DNA of 26,934 nt from Candidatus Woesearchaeota archaeon (lineage in GTDB: Archaea > Nanobdellota > Nanobdellia > Woesearchaeales > ARS49): contig JAHWHC010000039.1 of assembly GCA_019323555.1 (NCBI GenBank), positions 1 to 26,934 of the forward strand, given 5' to 3'. Shown here in pieces: positions 1-7,423 of this stretch. Under the pieces are notes generated by a model. It was not told the DNA's origin. It worked only from the letters and a program-made list of their open reading frames with translations, and did not search any database. Each line of letters starts with the position of its first letter. The first letter of the stretch is position 1. Position numbers and translations under genes: made by a program.

Positions 1-861
1 ATAATAGGACTTGCGCCCCACACCTCTGCAGGAATGGCAGGAAGAATAATAGGATTCTCAAAAACACAAGGATTCTTTGCACACCCTTACATGCACGCAG
101 CAACAAGAAGAGACTGTGATGGGGATGAAGCCTGCTTTGTGCTGTTATTAGATGCATTCCTAAACTTCTCAAGAAAATATCTTCCATCAAGCAGAGGGTC
201 AACAATGGATGCTCCACTAGTACTGACGTCTTTGCTGCTGCCAAGCGAGGTAGATGACATGGCATTCCAGGTAGACATACCCTGGAGATATCCCCTAGAC
301 TTTTACGAAGCAACAATGCAATACAAAATGCCCTGGGAATTCAAGATAAAAACAATAAACGACACCCTCGGAAAACCAGAGCAATATGAAAAAATGGGAT
401 TTACACACGACTTTGACAACATGAACAACGCAGTACGATGCTCTGCATACAAAATACTGCCCTCTATGCACGAAAAACTAGCAGGACAGATGGAACTTGC
501 AGAAAAAATAAGGGCAGTAGACCAGGCAGACGTGGCACGACTGGTTGTTGAGAAGCACTTCTTGAAAGACACAAAAGGAAATCTAAGAAAATTCTCTATG
601 CAAATATTCAGATGCGTAAACTGCAATGAAAAATACAGAAGACCTCCCTTGGTGGGAAAGTGCCTCAAGTGCAGCGGCAAAATAATATTCACAATATCCG
701 AAGGAAGCATAATCAAATACATGGAGGCAACAACAAACCTCATAAACACGTACAATGTATCAAACTACCTGAAGCAAACAATAGAGGTCCTGCAGAAAAG
801 AATAGACGACGTGTTTGGAAAAGAAAAAGAGAAACAAACAGGATTAGGGGATTGGTGCTGA
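1..861 (+). CDS. polC: DNA polymerase D large subunit DP2, C-terminal part (5' truncated by window)
   Basis: This is the catalytic subunit of the archaeal replicative polymerase PolD. The frame is open from base 1, so the gene starts outside the window; only the last 286 residues are present. Near fragment residue 8 lies the family motif HTSAG, followed by DCDGDE (residues 38-43), the acidic metal-binding catalytic motif of DP2. A zinc-binding module of two CX2C pairs sits at residues 205/208 and 221/224. The last residues (QTGLGDWC) resemble a PCNA-interacting PIP box, which would tether PolD to the sliding clamp; that part is inference. No intein interrupts the visible part, although DP2 genes in other archaea often carry them. 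It ends 3 nt from the convergent DUF424 gene. Confidence 0.95.
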   Translation: MIGLAPHTSAGMAGRIIGFSKTQGFFAHPYMHAATRRDCDGDEACFVLLLDAFLNFSRKYLPSSRGSTMDAPLVLTSLLLPSEVDDMAFQVDIPWRYPLDFYEATMQYKMPWEFKIKTINDTLGKPEQYEKMGFTHDFDNMNNAVRCSAYKILPSMHEKLAGQMELAEKIRAVDQADVARLVVEKHFLKDTKGNLRKFSMQIFRCVNCNEKYRRPPLVGKCLKCSGKIIFTISEGSIIKYMEATTNLINTYNVSNYLKQTIEVLQKRIDDVFGKEKEKQTGLGDWC

Positions 862-864
862 AAA

Positions 865-1164
865 CTATTCCTCATGAACAATAATTGCCTGGGCATGAGG
901 TATTCCGTCAATCTCTAAGATATGGTCTTCTTCAATGACGCCTTCCTGCATGCCGAGCTTGACAGAATTCTTACCAACAAGATTTACAATATCTGCATTT
1001 CTTACTAGATCACCTGCTTCTTTCTCATCCATTTCTGTGCCTTTATAAAAATCAGAGGTCAAATCAAGCTGAAGCTCGCCCTGCTCAAACTTCTTGCCTA
1101 ATAAATCACTATCACAAACTGCAACAACAGTTCTCTCATCTTTTTTATGTACTTTTACAATCAT
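865..1164 (-). CDS. DUF424 family protein
   Basis: A 99-residue archaeal protein of the DUF424 family with no firm biochemical function. The open frame extends 20 codons further upstream (to 1224), but those codons lie inside the aIF2-beta gene, and the family normally begins at MIVKVHKK, so the ATG at 1164 is chosen. The protein is compact and mixed alpha/beta, with the sequence NADIVNLVG in the middle and no membrane segment. It follows the aIF2-beta stop codon by 7 nt and is surely co-transcribed with it. In many archaea DUF424 genes sit next to translation or informational genes, which hints at a translation-linked role, but this is only guilt by association. Confidence 0.85.
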   Translation of the reverse strand: MIVKVHKKDERTVVAVCDSDLLGKKFEQGELQLDLTSDFYKGTEMDEKEAGDLVRNADIVNLVGKNSVKLGMQEGVIEEDHILEIDGIPHAQAIIVHEE

Positions 1165-1171
1165 TTTGTGT

Positions 1172-1579
1172 TTATATCTTGCTCTTGACAGGTTTCTTGG
1201 CACCGCATGCAGCGCACTTGACAAACATGAATTCCCCTTCTTTTAAAAATTCTGTGTCTGGCTTGCCGCATTCCTGGCAAAGCACAAACTCATAAGCATA
1301 CTGCTTGATTTTTTCATTAATACGAGAAGCAGGCATCTTTGTCCCAATAATCAAGATATTGCCTTTCAGCTCACCAGGAGCTGCTAATTCACGCAAGATA
1401 TATTTCAATAAATGATCAACAGGCCTTCTAAGAACTTGAGCAATCTGCTTGAAATTGCTGATAACTGTCTTGTTACCTTCAAGATGACCCTTCACCTTAG
1501 GTATCTCAAAACGCTCTTTTTCAAAAACAGATTCAGGAAGATTTTCCCTCCCCCTCTTCAGCATCTCTTCATATTCCAT
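1172..1579 (-). CDS. eif2b: Translation initiation factor aIF2 subunit beta
   Basis: The beta subunit of archaeal initiation factor 2, which binds the gamma GTPase subunit and helps deliver initiator Met-tRNA to the small ribosomal subunit. At 135 residues it has the usual archaeal length. It shows the N-terminal helix (EYEEMLKRGREN), the central alpha-beta domain (about residues 22-95) with RPVDHLLKYILREL, and the C-terminal zinc ribbon with cysteines 101, 104, 122 and 125. The ATG at 1579 is only about 26 nt from a good TATA box, so the mRNA is probably leaderless. It forms a two-gene unit with the DUF424 gene downstream. Confidence 0.97.
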   Translation of the reverse strand: MEYEEMLKRGRENLPESVFEKERFEIPKVKGHLEGNKTVISNFKQIAQVLRRPVDHLLKYILRELAAPGELKGNILIIGTKMPASRINEKIKQYAYEFVLCQECGKPDTEFLKEGEFMFVKCAACGAKKPVKSKI

Positions 1580-1600
1580 AAGAGGATAAATTACGTCCTT

Positions 1601-1610
1601 ATTTATAAAA
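1601..1610 (-). promoter_or_regulatory. TATA box for aIF2-beta/DUF424
   Basis: On the minus strand this reads TTTTATAAAT. Its centre is about 26 nt before the ATG at 1579, which places the transcription start at or next to the start codon. No Shine-Dalgarno sequence is visible, consistent with a leaderless mRNA. Confidence 0.7.
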
Positions 1611-1633
1611 GTAATGTTTTCAAAAAAACAAAA

Positions 1634-1643
1634 AGTATAAATA
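1634..1643 (+). promoter_or_regulatory. TATA box for the SpoIIM-like gene
   Basis: AGTATAAATA is centred about 30 nt upstream of the ATG at 1669, with an A-rich stretch just before the start codon and no Shine-Dalgarno sequence. This is a near-leaderless promoter. It lies back-to-back with the aIF2-beta TATA box about 30 bp away, so the two units diverge from a compact shared region. Confidence 0.7.
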
Positions 1644-1668
1644 CTCCAGTAATCCCTATTTAAAAAAA

Positions 1669-2517
1669 ATGGTGTTAGAATCAGTATTAAATCCTTTTAC
1701 AGCGGCGAAGAGACCATGGGAACTACTTGTAGCAGGCATATTCTACGGCTCTGCAGCACTATTCCTGAGCATATGGATCTTTGAGGAATACGCGAGCCTA
1801 GTCATGGTATTTTTGACCGTGATGGCCTGCCTGCCTCTTTTCTACAAAACACTACGGTCAGAAGAGGCAAAAGACCTGCTGATAAAATCAGAATCAAAGC
1901 TGCTAAAAGAGCATGGAAAAGCAATAATGCTATTAGTGCTGCTCTTTTTAGGGTTAACAATAGCATTCTCTTTTTGGTATGTTGTTCTGCCTGCAGAGAC
2001 ATCAAGCAGCGTGTTCAAAATACAGACACAGACAATAGCATCATTAAACCAGCAAGTCACAGCATCAATAGCAAAATTCAACTTATTAAACAGAATCTTC
2101 CTTAATAACATCAAAGTACTTATTTTCTGCATATTGTTTTCATTTATCTATGGCTCTGGAGCCATATTCATCTTATCCTGGAATGCATCTGTAATAGGGG
2201 CAGCAGCAGGAAACTTCATAAGAACACACCTAGCGCAATATGCTGGTGCGGTGGGGTTTAGCAAAGTAGCGGCATATTTTTATGCCACATCACTCAGTGT
2301 GCTGCGATATTCCCTGCACGGCATACCAGAGATACTAGCTTATTTTGTTGCAGGACTTGCAGGAGGAATACTGTCAGTAGCAATAATAAAAAGAGACTTT
2401 GGAACAAAAAGCTTTGAGAGAATATTATTAGATTCCTCTGACTTGATATTAATAGCGGTATTTATATTATTCCTTGCAGCGTTGATAGAAGTATTCATAA
2501 CACCTATTTTTTTCTAG
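1669..2517 (+). CDS. Stage II sporulation protein M family (SpoIIM/DUF95) membrane protein
   Basis: A 282-residue integral membrane protein of the SpoIIM/DUF95 family, which is widespread in archaea that do not sporulate; its function there is unknown. About five or six hydrophobic segments can be seen (near residues 20-38, 40-58, 88-108, 148-170, 215-240 and 258-280). Family hallmarks are the FLNNIKV...SFIYGSGA segment, the WNASVIGAAAG stretch after the central membrane helix, and HGIPEILAY before the penultimate helix. It is a single-gene unit with its own promoter. Its last codons contain a run of seven T residues (2507-2513), and its stop lies 1 nt from the stop of the convergent RPA-like gene. 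Confidence 0.85.
   Translation: MVLESVLNPFTAAKRPWELLVAGIFYGSAALFLSIWIFEEYASLVMVFLTVMACLPLFYKTLRSEEAKDLLIKSESKLLKEHGKAIMLLVLLFLGLTIAFSFWYVVLPAETSSSVFKIQTQTIASLNQQVTASIAKFNLLNRIFLNNIKVLIFCILFSFIYGSGAIFILSWNASVIGAAAGNFIRTHLAQYAGAVGFSKVAAYFYATSLSVLRYSLHGIPEILAYFVAGLAGGILSVAIIKRDFGTKSFERILLDSSDLILIAVFILFLAALIEVFITPIFF
2507..2513 (+). terminator. Possible T-tract terminator at end of SpoIIM-like gene
   Basis: A run of seven T residues on the plus strand in the last codons of the SpoIIM-like gene. Archaeal RNA polymerase terminates at short T-tracts without a hairpin. There is almost no space before the convergent gene, so termination here is plausible but not shown. Confidence 0.35.
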
Positions 2518-2518
2518 T

Positions 2519-3169
2519 TCATTCCAGTAATTTTAGTTTACCAGGACTGACCTCAAAAGCATCGCCATTCTTCAGCAAATTAGAAATAATCTTTTCAGCA
2601 TCAGGCCCTGCTTTCTTAATTATCTCTTCATAATCTGCGCCAGAACCAGAATCAAGAGATTTAATAGCTTCTTTAACAGCACCGGTTCCCTTATCTTCAA
2701 TAATCTCTTCCTCCACACCGTCTTCTTCAGGAATATCGACATCTGCAGGCGCATCCTGCTCTGCAGGAATAATCTTGTTTTTCTGAAGCTCTAACTGCCG
2801 CACCTCAAGCCACTTCATATTGCTGATAGTCTTAATTATCTCTGGAAGAACATAAATCTCCTGGCCATACTCTCTTGGACGGCCGATAACAAAAATCGTG
2901 TCACCAATATCCAAAGCATCCATTGCAGGCATCTGCTCAAAAGCACGAATAGATATCTTTGCAGAGCCGTCATCAATACAAACATCCCTATAACCCATAT
3001 CAGTATTATTTGAAACAACAGTGCCAATAAGATTAACACGAGAAACCTTGTGATTGTTTTTCAGCATAACATAATTCGGCCTAAGGCCTTCCTCTTTAAT
3101 GTACTGGCCCCCTTTTAAATCCACAATCCAAAGCTTTTCAGCAATCTGTCTTTTTATCTGCTGTGCCAA
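2519..3169 (-). CDS. OB-fold single-stranded DNA-binding protein, RPA32-like
   Basis: A 216-residue protein with an OB-fold (about residues 40-125) containing VSRVNLIGTVVS and the DDGSAKISIRAF strand pair, an acidic low-complexity linker (about 140-165), and a C-terminal region (about 168-216) that looks like a small winged helix ending in FEVSPGKLKLLE. OB-fold plus C-terminal winged helix is the architecture of RPA32 (RPA2), so a role in ssDNA binding during replication or repair is likely; the exact RPA subclass is uncertain. The start is a TTG at 3169, chosen because GGGTGG lies 4 nt upstream and the OB-domain N-terminus follows directly. It has its own TATA box and diverges from the cysteine-rich membrane protein gene. 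Confidence 0.75.
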   Translation of the reverse strand: MAQQIKRQIAEKLWIVDLKGGQYIKEEGLRPNYVMLKNNHKVSRVNLIGTVVSNNTDMGYRDVCIDDGSAKISIRAFEQMPAMDALDIGDTIFVIGRPREYGQEIYVLPEIIKTISNMKWLEVRQLELQKNKIIPAEQDAPADVDIPEEDGVEEEIIEDKGTGAVKEAIKSLDSGSGADYEEIIKKAGPDAEKIISNLLKNGDAFEVSPGKLKLLE

Positions 3170-3173
3170 TAAA

Positions 3174-3179
3174 CCACCC
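3174..3179 (-). promoter_or_regulatory. Shine-Dalgarno-like site GGGTGG supporting a TTG start
   Basis: GGGTGG on the minus strand sits 4 nt before the TTG at 3169. It decides this non-ATG start for the RPA-like protein. The transcript is therefore leadered by about 10 nt, unlike the neighbouring leaderless genes. Confidence 0.55.
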
Positions 3180-3200
3180 TATACAGATATTTGCTGCATT

Positions 3201-3210
3201 ATTTATATAC
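3201..3210 (-). promoter_or_regulatory. TATA box for the RPA-like gene
   Basis: On the minus strand this reads GTATATAAAT, centred about 37 nt upstream of the TTG start. That leaves room for a leader of about 10 nt holding the GGGTGG ribosome-binding site. Confidence 0.65.
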
Positions 3211-3230
3211 TTTTGTATTCTTGACTACAA

Positions 3231-3241
3231 ACATTTAAATA
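3231..3241 (+). promoter_or_regulatory. TATA box for the cysteine-rich membrane protein gene
   Basis: ACATTTAAATA is centred about 33 nt before the ATG at 3269, followed by an AT-rich stretch without a Shine-Dalgarno sequence. This suggests a very short leader or none. It diverges from the RPA-like promoter with only about 20 bp between the two boxes. Confidence 0.6.
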
Positions 3242-3268
3242 CACAAAACTAATATTTTTATTAAAAAA

Positions 3269-4396
3269 ATGGTGCAGCAAAGCTTAACAGAATACATAAA
3301 CAAACTTCTAAAAGCAGGCTATGACATAGGCACTATCCGGTCAACACTGATAAACTCAGGATACTCGCCTGCTGAAGTAAATCAGGCCCTGACCTACGCA
3401 AAAGGGCCCTCAAAAAAAGTATCACTCACCCTAAAAGTCTTGATAATAGGCGCCATTTCCTTGATATTAAGCATATTGGTAATCCTTGGAGCAGTTTGGC
3501 TCTTGACACCAGAACCAAAAGAGATAAGCCTCACAACAACACCACTCAAAACAGAGGCATATCCAGGAGATACAATATCCTTCTTAGTTGAATTAACAAG
3601 CAATGTAGAGAGAATAGAGCAGGTGCTCTTGAGCTATGAACTAATAGATCTACAAGAAGAGAAAATAGTGTCTACAAAACAAGACAGGCCAGAAGTAGGA
3701 AGAAAAAGAAGCTTGACAATACAGATGAACCTTCCCGCAAACATTCAACCAGGAGCATATGAAATCAAAACAGTAATGAGCCATAAACTAGGAACACAAC
3801 AAAGAAAATTCAATTTCAATGTAATTGAATCGCCAAAAGAGACAGTATCTCTAGAAGAAGAATACCTAGAGGAATTTGTTGAAGAGGAAGAACCACAAGA
3901 AGTGGTGTGCCCCAAGAGCTGCGATGACTTCAACCCATGCACAATAGACTCCTGCGAAAAAGGCCTTTGCGTGTACTCTCCAAAAATACCCTGCTGCGGC
4001 AATGGAATATGCGAAGAGGGAGAGAGTGTATTGAACTGCGCAGATGACTGCGCAAAAACAACCAAAACACCGCAAGAACTAATAACGCAGGCAAACACTG
4101 TGGCAAAAACAGAACCAGAGGCAGCAGCAATGCTGTGCAACAAACTAATAAGACAAAACGACATAGACCTGTGCTTTTCAGAGGTGGCGCTGACATCAGG
4201 AAAGAGCATAATCTGCGAGAACATTCAAACACAAGACAGCAAAGACACATGCTACATGGAATTTGCAATAGACGGAGATTATAGCGTGTGCCCTAAAGTG
4301 CTGAACAGCTATCTTTCTAAATCCTGCAATTCCCTAAAAAGATCAAGCATAATGCTTGCAGAAGCAGAAGGAATTGCAGATGAATTCACACAATAG
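3269..4396 (+). CDS. Membrane-anchored cysteine-rich surface protein (hypothetical)
   Basis: A 375-residue protein of unknown function. Residues 1-45 form a soluble helical module (AGYDIGTIRSTLINSGYSP) of a kind I associate with DPANN membrane proteins. A single membrane helix lies at 53-80. Outside follow a beta-rich, Ig-like region (about 85-187), an acidic linker (about 193-211), and a cysteine cluster (214-261) that includes DFNPCTIDSCEKGLC and CGNGICEEGE, motifs known from secreted proteins and probably disulfide-bonded. The C-terminal 100 residues hold six more regularly spaced cysteines (290, 302, 316, 328, 341, 353) that look like helical hairpins clamped by disulfides. The N-terminus is probably cytoplasmic. 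It overlaps the convergent small membrane protein gene by 11 bp. Confidence 0.7.
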   Translation: MVQQSLTEYINKLLKAGYDIGTIRSTLINSGYSPAEVNQALTYAKGPSKKVSLTLKVLIIGAISLILSILVILGAVWLLTPEPKEISLTTTPLKTEAYPGDTISFLVELTSNVERIEQVLLSYELIDLQEEKIVSTKQDRPEVGRKRSLTIQMNLPANIQPGAYEIKTVMSHKLGTQQRKFNFNVIESPKETVSLEEEYLEEFVEEEEPQEVVCPKSCDDFNPCTIDSCEKGLCVYSPKIPCCGNGICEEGESVLNCADDCAKTTKTPQELITQANTVAKTEPEAAAMLCNKLIRQNDIDLCFSEVALTSGKSIICENIQTQDSKDTCYMEFAIDGDYSVCPKVLNSYLSKSCNSLKRSSIMLAEAEGIADEFTQ

Positions 4397-4670
4397 CCTG
4401 AATAAAATCAAAAATCAATCCTAAAAACAAGAAAAGAGTCACTATTGACAAAATAACCCCTAAAACAGTGTGTTTTCTGATACCGACTGCAATCATGTCC
4501 CAGCAAGACAAGAAGCACAAAAAGATTGCAATCAATCCAGCGATAAACGTCAGAAAAGGGACGCTAGTCTTGCTCTCCAAAAGAACAATAGTCAAGAACA
4601 GCAGGGAAGTACAGATAAAATAGACTACATACAACAGACCCATTGAAAATTCCTTGAATACTGTTTCCAT
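4386..4670 (-). CDS. Small hydrophobic membrane protein (hypothetical)
   Basis: A 94-residue protein with three or four membrane helices (about residues 8-28, 35-55 and 65-90) and few charged residues. I do not recognise the family. The open frame can start at a GTG at 4679, but GGTG lies 6 nt upstream of the ATG at 4670, so the ATG is preferred. It follows the mcm stop codon by about 40 nt and may be co-transcribed with it; a weak TATA-like TTAATATACC is also present in that gap. Its last 11 bp overlap the 3' end of the convergent cysteine-rich protein gene. Confidence 0.6.
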   Translation of the reverse strand: METVFKEFSMGLLYVVYFICTSLLFLTIVLLESKTSVPFLTFIAGLIAIFLCFLSCWDMIAVGIRKHTVLGVILSIVTLFLFLGLIFDFIQAIV

Positions 4671-4709
4671 AACAAACACCTAAATGAAAGAGGTATATTA
4701 ATTTTTTGC

Positions 4710-6716
4710 TTATAACTTGCTGACAAAGCCCCGCCTAGGCTCGAAAATATCACCAGAACGCTTGAGCTTCTGGATCATCTCCTCCACCTCTGCTTCTGAA
4801 ATGCCTTTTTCAGTAGCAGCCTGCACAACATCCTCTAGAGGAATTGTCTTACCAAGCTTGTTTTCAAGATCAGTGATGATCTCCTTGATCTGTATAATCT
4901 TATTTCTCTGAGAAGCAGGAACAGATGTCGCGATCCTGTCAATATCAATTGTGCCTGTCTCTTCATCAAGAGCAACCTGCCTCAAGCAATAATCAAGAAT
5001 CTCAATAGCTTTCTGAGCATCTTTCTTAGAAACCTTATTCTTCAGCCTTAAACGAGCATATGCCTCAGACAACCTAACAAGGCCTTCTAACTGCCTTGCA
5101 GAGATAGGAACAGAACGCATATCACTGCCAGAGCTGCGCATCTTGATAAAATACTCTTTCAGCTCCTCAACAGCAGAATCAGTTAACTTAGGAAAAACAT
5201 TCTGGCGAGCATAAACCAAGAATTTTCTCAAGAGCCTGGTATCAACATCAGGTTCTGACAAGTCATTCTGGTGCAGATTAAGAATAAACTTTGCAAGCTT
5301 CTCATCTTTAGCAGCATCGGGAAGATCCTTTATCGGAAAAATCAAATCAAAACGATTGATCAAGGCAGGAGGAAGATTAATCTGTCTAGCAACAGTATCA
5401 TAAGGATCAAAACGACCAAATTTAGGGTTTGCAGCAGCAAGAACAGTGGTCTCACACCGCAATGTGGCCTGAATATTTGCCTTAGAGATAGTGATTGTCT
5501 GCCCTTCAAGAGCCTCATGCATAGCAGAACGATCATCTGGAGACATCTTATCCAGTTCGTCAATACAGATAACGCCCTTGTTAGCAAGAACCAAGGCTCC
5601 TGCCTCCAGGCTCCAGCCTTGCAGGAATTCATCTTTAACAACAGTGGCAGTCAAACCAGCCCCACTGACTCCCTTACCGCTAACAAACCTCCCTTTAGGA
5701 GCAACATTGCCTATTCTCTTAAGCATCTGAGACTTACCGCCACCAGGATCTCCAACCAAAAGAATGTGAATATCTCCTCTGGTGATGCCACCATCATCAC
5801 GAACCTTTCTGACACCGCCAACCATCTGCAGCAACAGCGCCTCTTTAATCTTGTCATGACCATAAATAGAGGGAACAATACTTGTTACTAATTTTTTCAT
5901 GAGGTTTTTTTCATCAGCGACCAGAGCTTCTATCATTTCTTTCTCTTTCTTGTCAATCTTGATATCTGAAAAATCCTCTTCAACAGCAATAACTGAATTA
6001 GATTCAAACAAAATATCAAACCGCGTGCTCTGAGAACCAGATCTTGTAAAAATAGGAATCTCTTTAATGCTTCCTGCAATAACAATCCTAGACCCAGGAT
6101 TAGTCTTTCTTTCTGACAATGGACTCACTAAATCATTTTTCAGGAAAACATTAACCCGCTTAGGCTGAACACCACCATCTAACTGCTCAGGAACTTCTTC
6201 TAAAACCAGCATCTGTGCATCAACTAAAGATTTTTCTAATAACTTGAATCTCCCTTTCCTACCGCAAGAGCAACGATTCGGCTCTTTGAACTTGTTATCC
6301 AACTGCAGGACAGATATGGCATTACCACACGAAGGGCATTCAAAACGAGCAGCAGTAACCTGCGGGCGCACGTCTGATTTTTGCCTGACAACGCCCTCTG
6401 TAAACAAGAATCTTCCCAGATGCTTGCTCCGGATATTCCTAATCATTATCCTAGAAGACTCTGGAAGAGTAACAATACGCATTGCAAATCCTTTGCCATT
6501 CTTTGCATCAATCTGCTCAATAGCCAGTTCAGCACCCTTTATAACTTCCTCTGGCTTATCAAGCAGAAGATCTGCAACCTCAGGATCAAAAGAAGAAAGC
6601 TTGCTGAAATCAACATGAATAAACTTCTCATTCTTCCTAATTTTTTCTAATAACTCTGCGTAATAATTCTTCTCAAAAAAATCCTGAATCTTCCTTATCA
6701 AATCTGTTGCATCCAT
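4710..6716 (-). CDS. mcm: Replicative DNA helicase MCM
   Basis: The archaeal MCM hexameric helicase, which unwinds DNA ahead of the replisome. All domains are present in 668 residues. The N-terminal DNA-binding region has a zinc site (cysteines 127, 130, 149, 151). The AAA+ domain has Walker A GDPGGGKS (322-329), Walker B with D386/E387 in CIDELDKM, and an arginine finger at R455 in INRFDLIF. A C-terminal winged helix occupies about residues 600-668. The length is typical and no intein is present. It lies between TBP and a small membrane protein gene. The promoter has a TATA box 29 nt before the ATG and, 22 bp further upstream, the nonamer CACTGGACA, which is also found upstream of the primase gene. 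Confidence 0.98.
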   Translation of the reverse strand: MDATDLIRKIQDFFEKNYYAELLEKIRKNEKFIHVDFSKLSSFDPEVADLLLDKPEEVIKGAELAIEQIDAKNGKGFAMRIVTLPESSRIMIRNIRSKHLGRFLFTEGVVRQKSDVRPQVTAARFECPSCGNAISVLQLDNKFKEPNRCSCGRKGRFKLLEKSLVDAQMLVLEEVPEQLDGGVQPKRVNVFLKNDLVSPLSERKTNPGSRIVIAGSIKEIPIFTRSGSQSTRFDILFESNSVIAVEEDFSDIKIDKKEKEMIEALVADEKNLMKKLVTSIVPSIYGHDKIKEALLLQMVGGVRKVRDDGGITRGDIHILLVGDPGGGKSQMLKRIGNVAPKGRFVSGKGVSGAGLTATVVKDEFLQGWSLEAGALVLANKGVICIDELDKMSPDDRSAMHEALEGQTITISKANIQATLRCETTVLAAANPKFGRFDPYDTVARQINLPPALINRFDLIFPIKDLPDAAKDEKLAKFILNLHQNDLSEPDVDTRLLRKFLVYARQNVFPKLTDSAVEELKEYFIKMRSSGSDMRSVPISARQLEGLVRLSEAYARLRLKNKVSKKDAQKAIEILDYCLRQVALDEETGTIDIDRIATSVPASQRNKIIQIKEIITDLENKLGKTIPLEDVVQAATEKGISEAEVEEMIQKLKRSGDIFEPRRGFVSKL

Positions 6717-6740
6717 TTTCCTTGAATATAGTTCACACTA

Positions 6741-6750
6741 TTATATATAG
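6741..6750 (-). promoter_or_regulatory. TATA box for mcm
   Basis: On the minus strand this reads CTATATATAA, centred about 29 nt before the ATG at 6716. The expected transcription start is only a few nucleotides from the start codon, so the mRNA is essentially leaderless. Confidence 0.7.
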
Positions 6751-6762
6751 TCTGTGAGCGTT

Positions 6763-6771
6763 TGTCCAGTG
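6763..6771 (-). promoter_or_regulatory. Candidate operator CACTGGACA upstream of the mcm TATA box
   Basis: On the minus strand this reads CACTGGACA and is centred about 22 bp upstream of the mcm TATA box. It starts just after the TBP stop codon. The same nine bases occur at the same distance upstream of the primase TATA box (23928-23936), and I found no third copy in the window. The position, directly upstream of TATA/BRE, is typical of archaeal activator sites. Its function is inferred only. Confidence 0.5.
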
Positions 6772-6772
6772 C

Positions 6773-7405
6773 CTATTTCTTTACTTTCTTAAGGTTCTCA
6801 ATCAGGATATCCAAAACCCTGTGAACCTCTTCTTCGCTCTTTGTTCCAGTACAAACAACCTTTCCGTTTGAGAAAAGAAGGAAAGTTGCTCTTTGGTCAG
6901 GAAGTTTGTAAACCAATCCTGGAAACTGCTCTGGCTCGTACTCTGTATTATCCAGGCGCATTGCCAGCATGTTCAAATTAAGGTCCATACCGACAGAGCC
7001 TGCAGCCACAATGTTCTGTATTTTAACTTCAGGCACTTCCTTGATCTTGACTTTAATCTTTTCCAGGCTCTTGATTATCTTCTTGATGCTCTCATGAACC
7101 TTATCCATTGAGCGCGCACCTGTACAGACAATCTTTCCAGAGCTGAATATCAAAGCAGATGTCTTAGGCTCTTTAATCCTGATGACTAATCCAGGGAATT
7201 GTTCTGGATTATATTCTGTATTGCTCAAAGTAGCAGCCATCTTTTCCAGAGGAATATCCTGGCCTAGAGAAGCAGAAACAACAATGTTTACTACTTTTAT
7301 TTCTTTAACATCTTTACTTGGCTTAACTGGCTTAAGCTTTGCCACCGTTTTCCTAGCTTTCGGTTTAGCTTTTGTGCTTTTCTTTGCCTTTTTCTTTTTA
7401 GCCAT
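6773..7405 (-). CDS. tbp: TATA-box-binding protein TBP, with basic N-terminal tail
   Basis: TBP recognises TATA boxes and recruits TFB and RNA polymerase. The core (about residues 36-207) shows the two direct repeats that form the saddle: EYNPEQFPGLV...SSGKIVCTGA and EYEPEQFPGLV...SNGKVVCTGT. The start is the ATG at 7405, because GGGGTGG lies 5 nt upstream; a GTG at 7414 overlaps that site and is less likely. Unusually, residues 1-36 form a tail rich in Lys, Ala and Pro that resembles a histone H1 tail, and the acidic C-terminal tail common in other archaeal TBPs is missing (the protein ends KKVKK). Two TATTTAAA boxes lie just upstream, and the gene precedes mcm on the same strand. Confidence 0.97.
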   Translation of the reverse strand: MAKKKKAKKSTKAKPKARKTVAKLKPVKPSKDVKEIKVVNIVVSASLGQDIPLEKMAATLSNTEYNPEQFPGLVIRIKEPKTSALIFSSGKIVCTGARSMDKVHESIKKIIKSLEKIKVKIKEVPEVKIQNIVAAGSVGMDLNLNMLAMRLDNTEYEPEQFPGLVYKLPDQRATFLLFSNGKVVCTGTKSEEEVHRVLDILIENLKKVKK

Positions 7406-7423
7406 ATGTTCCACCCCAAATGT

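Noticed and set aside
5271..5891. Open frame of 206 codons on the plus strand
   Set aside because: It lies fully antisense to the AAA+ domain of mcm, has no promoter or ribosome-binding site and shows no protein family features.
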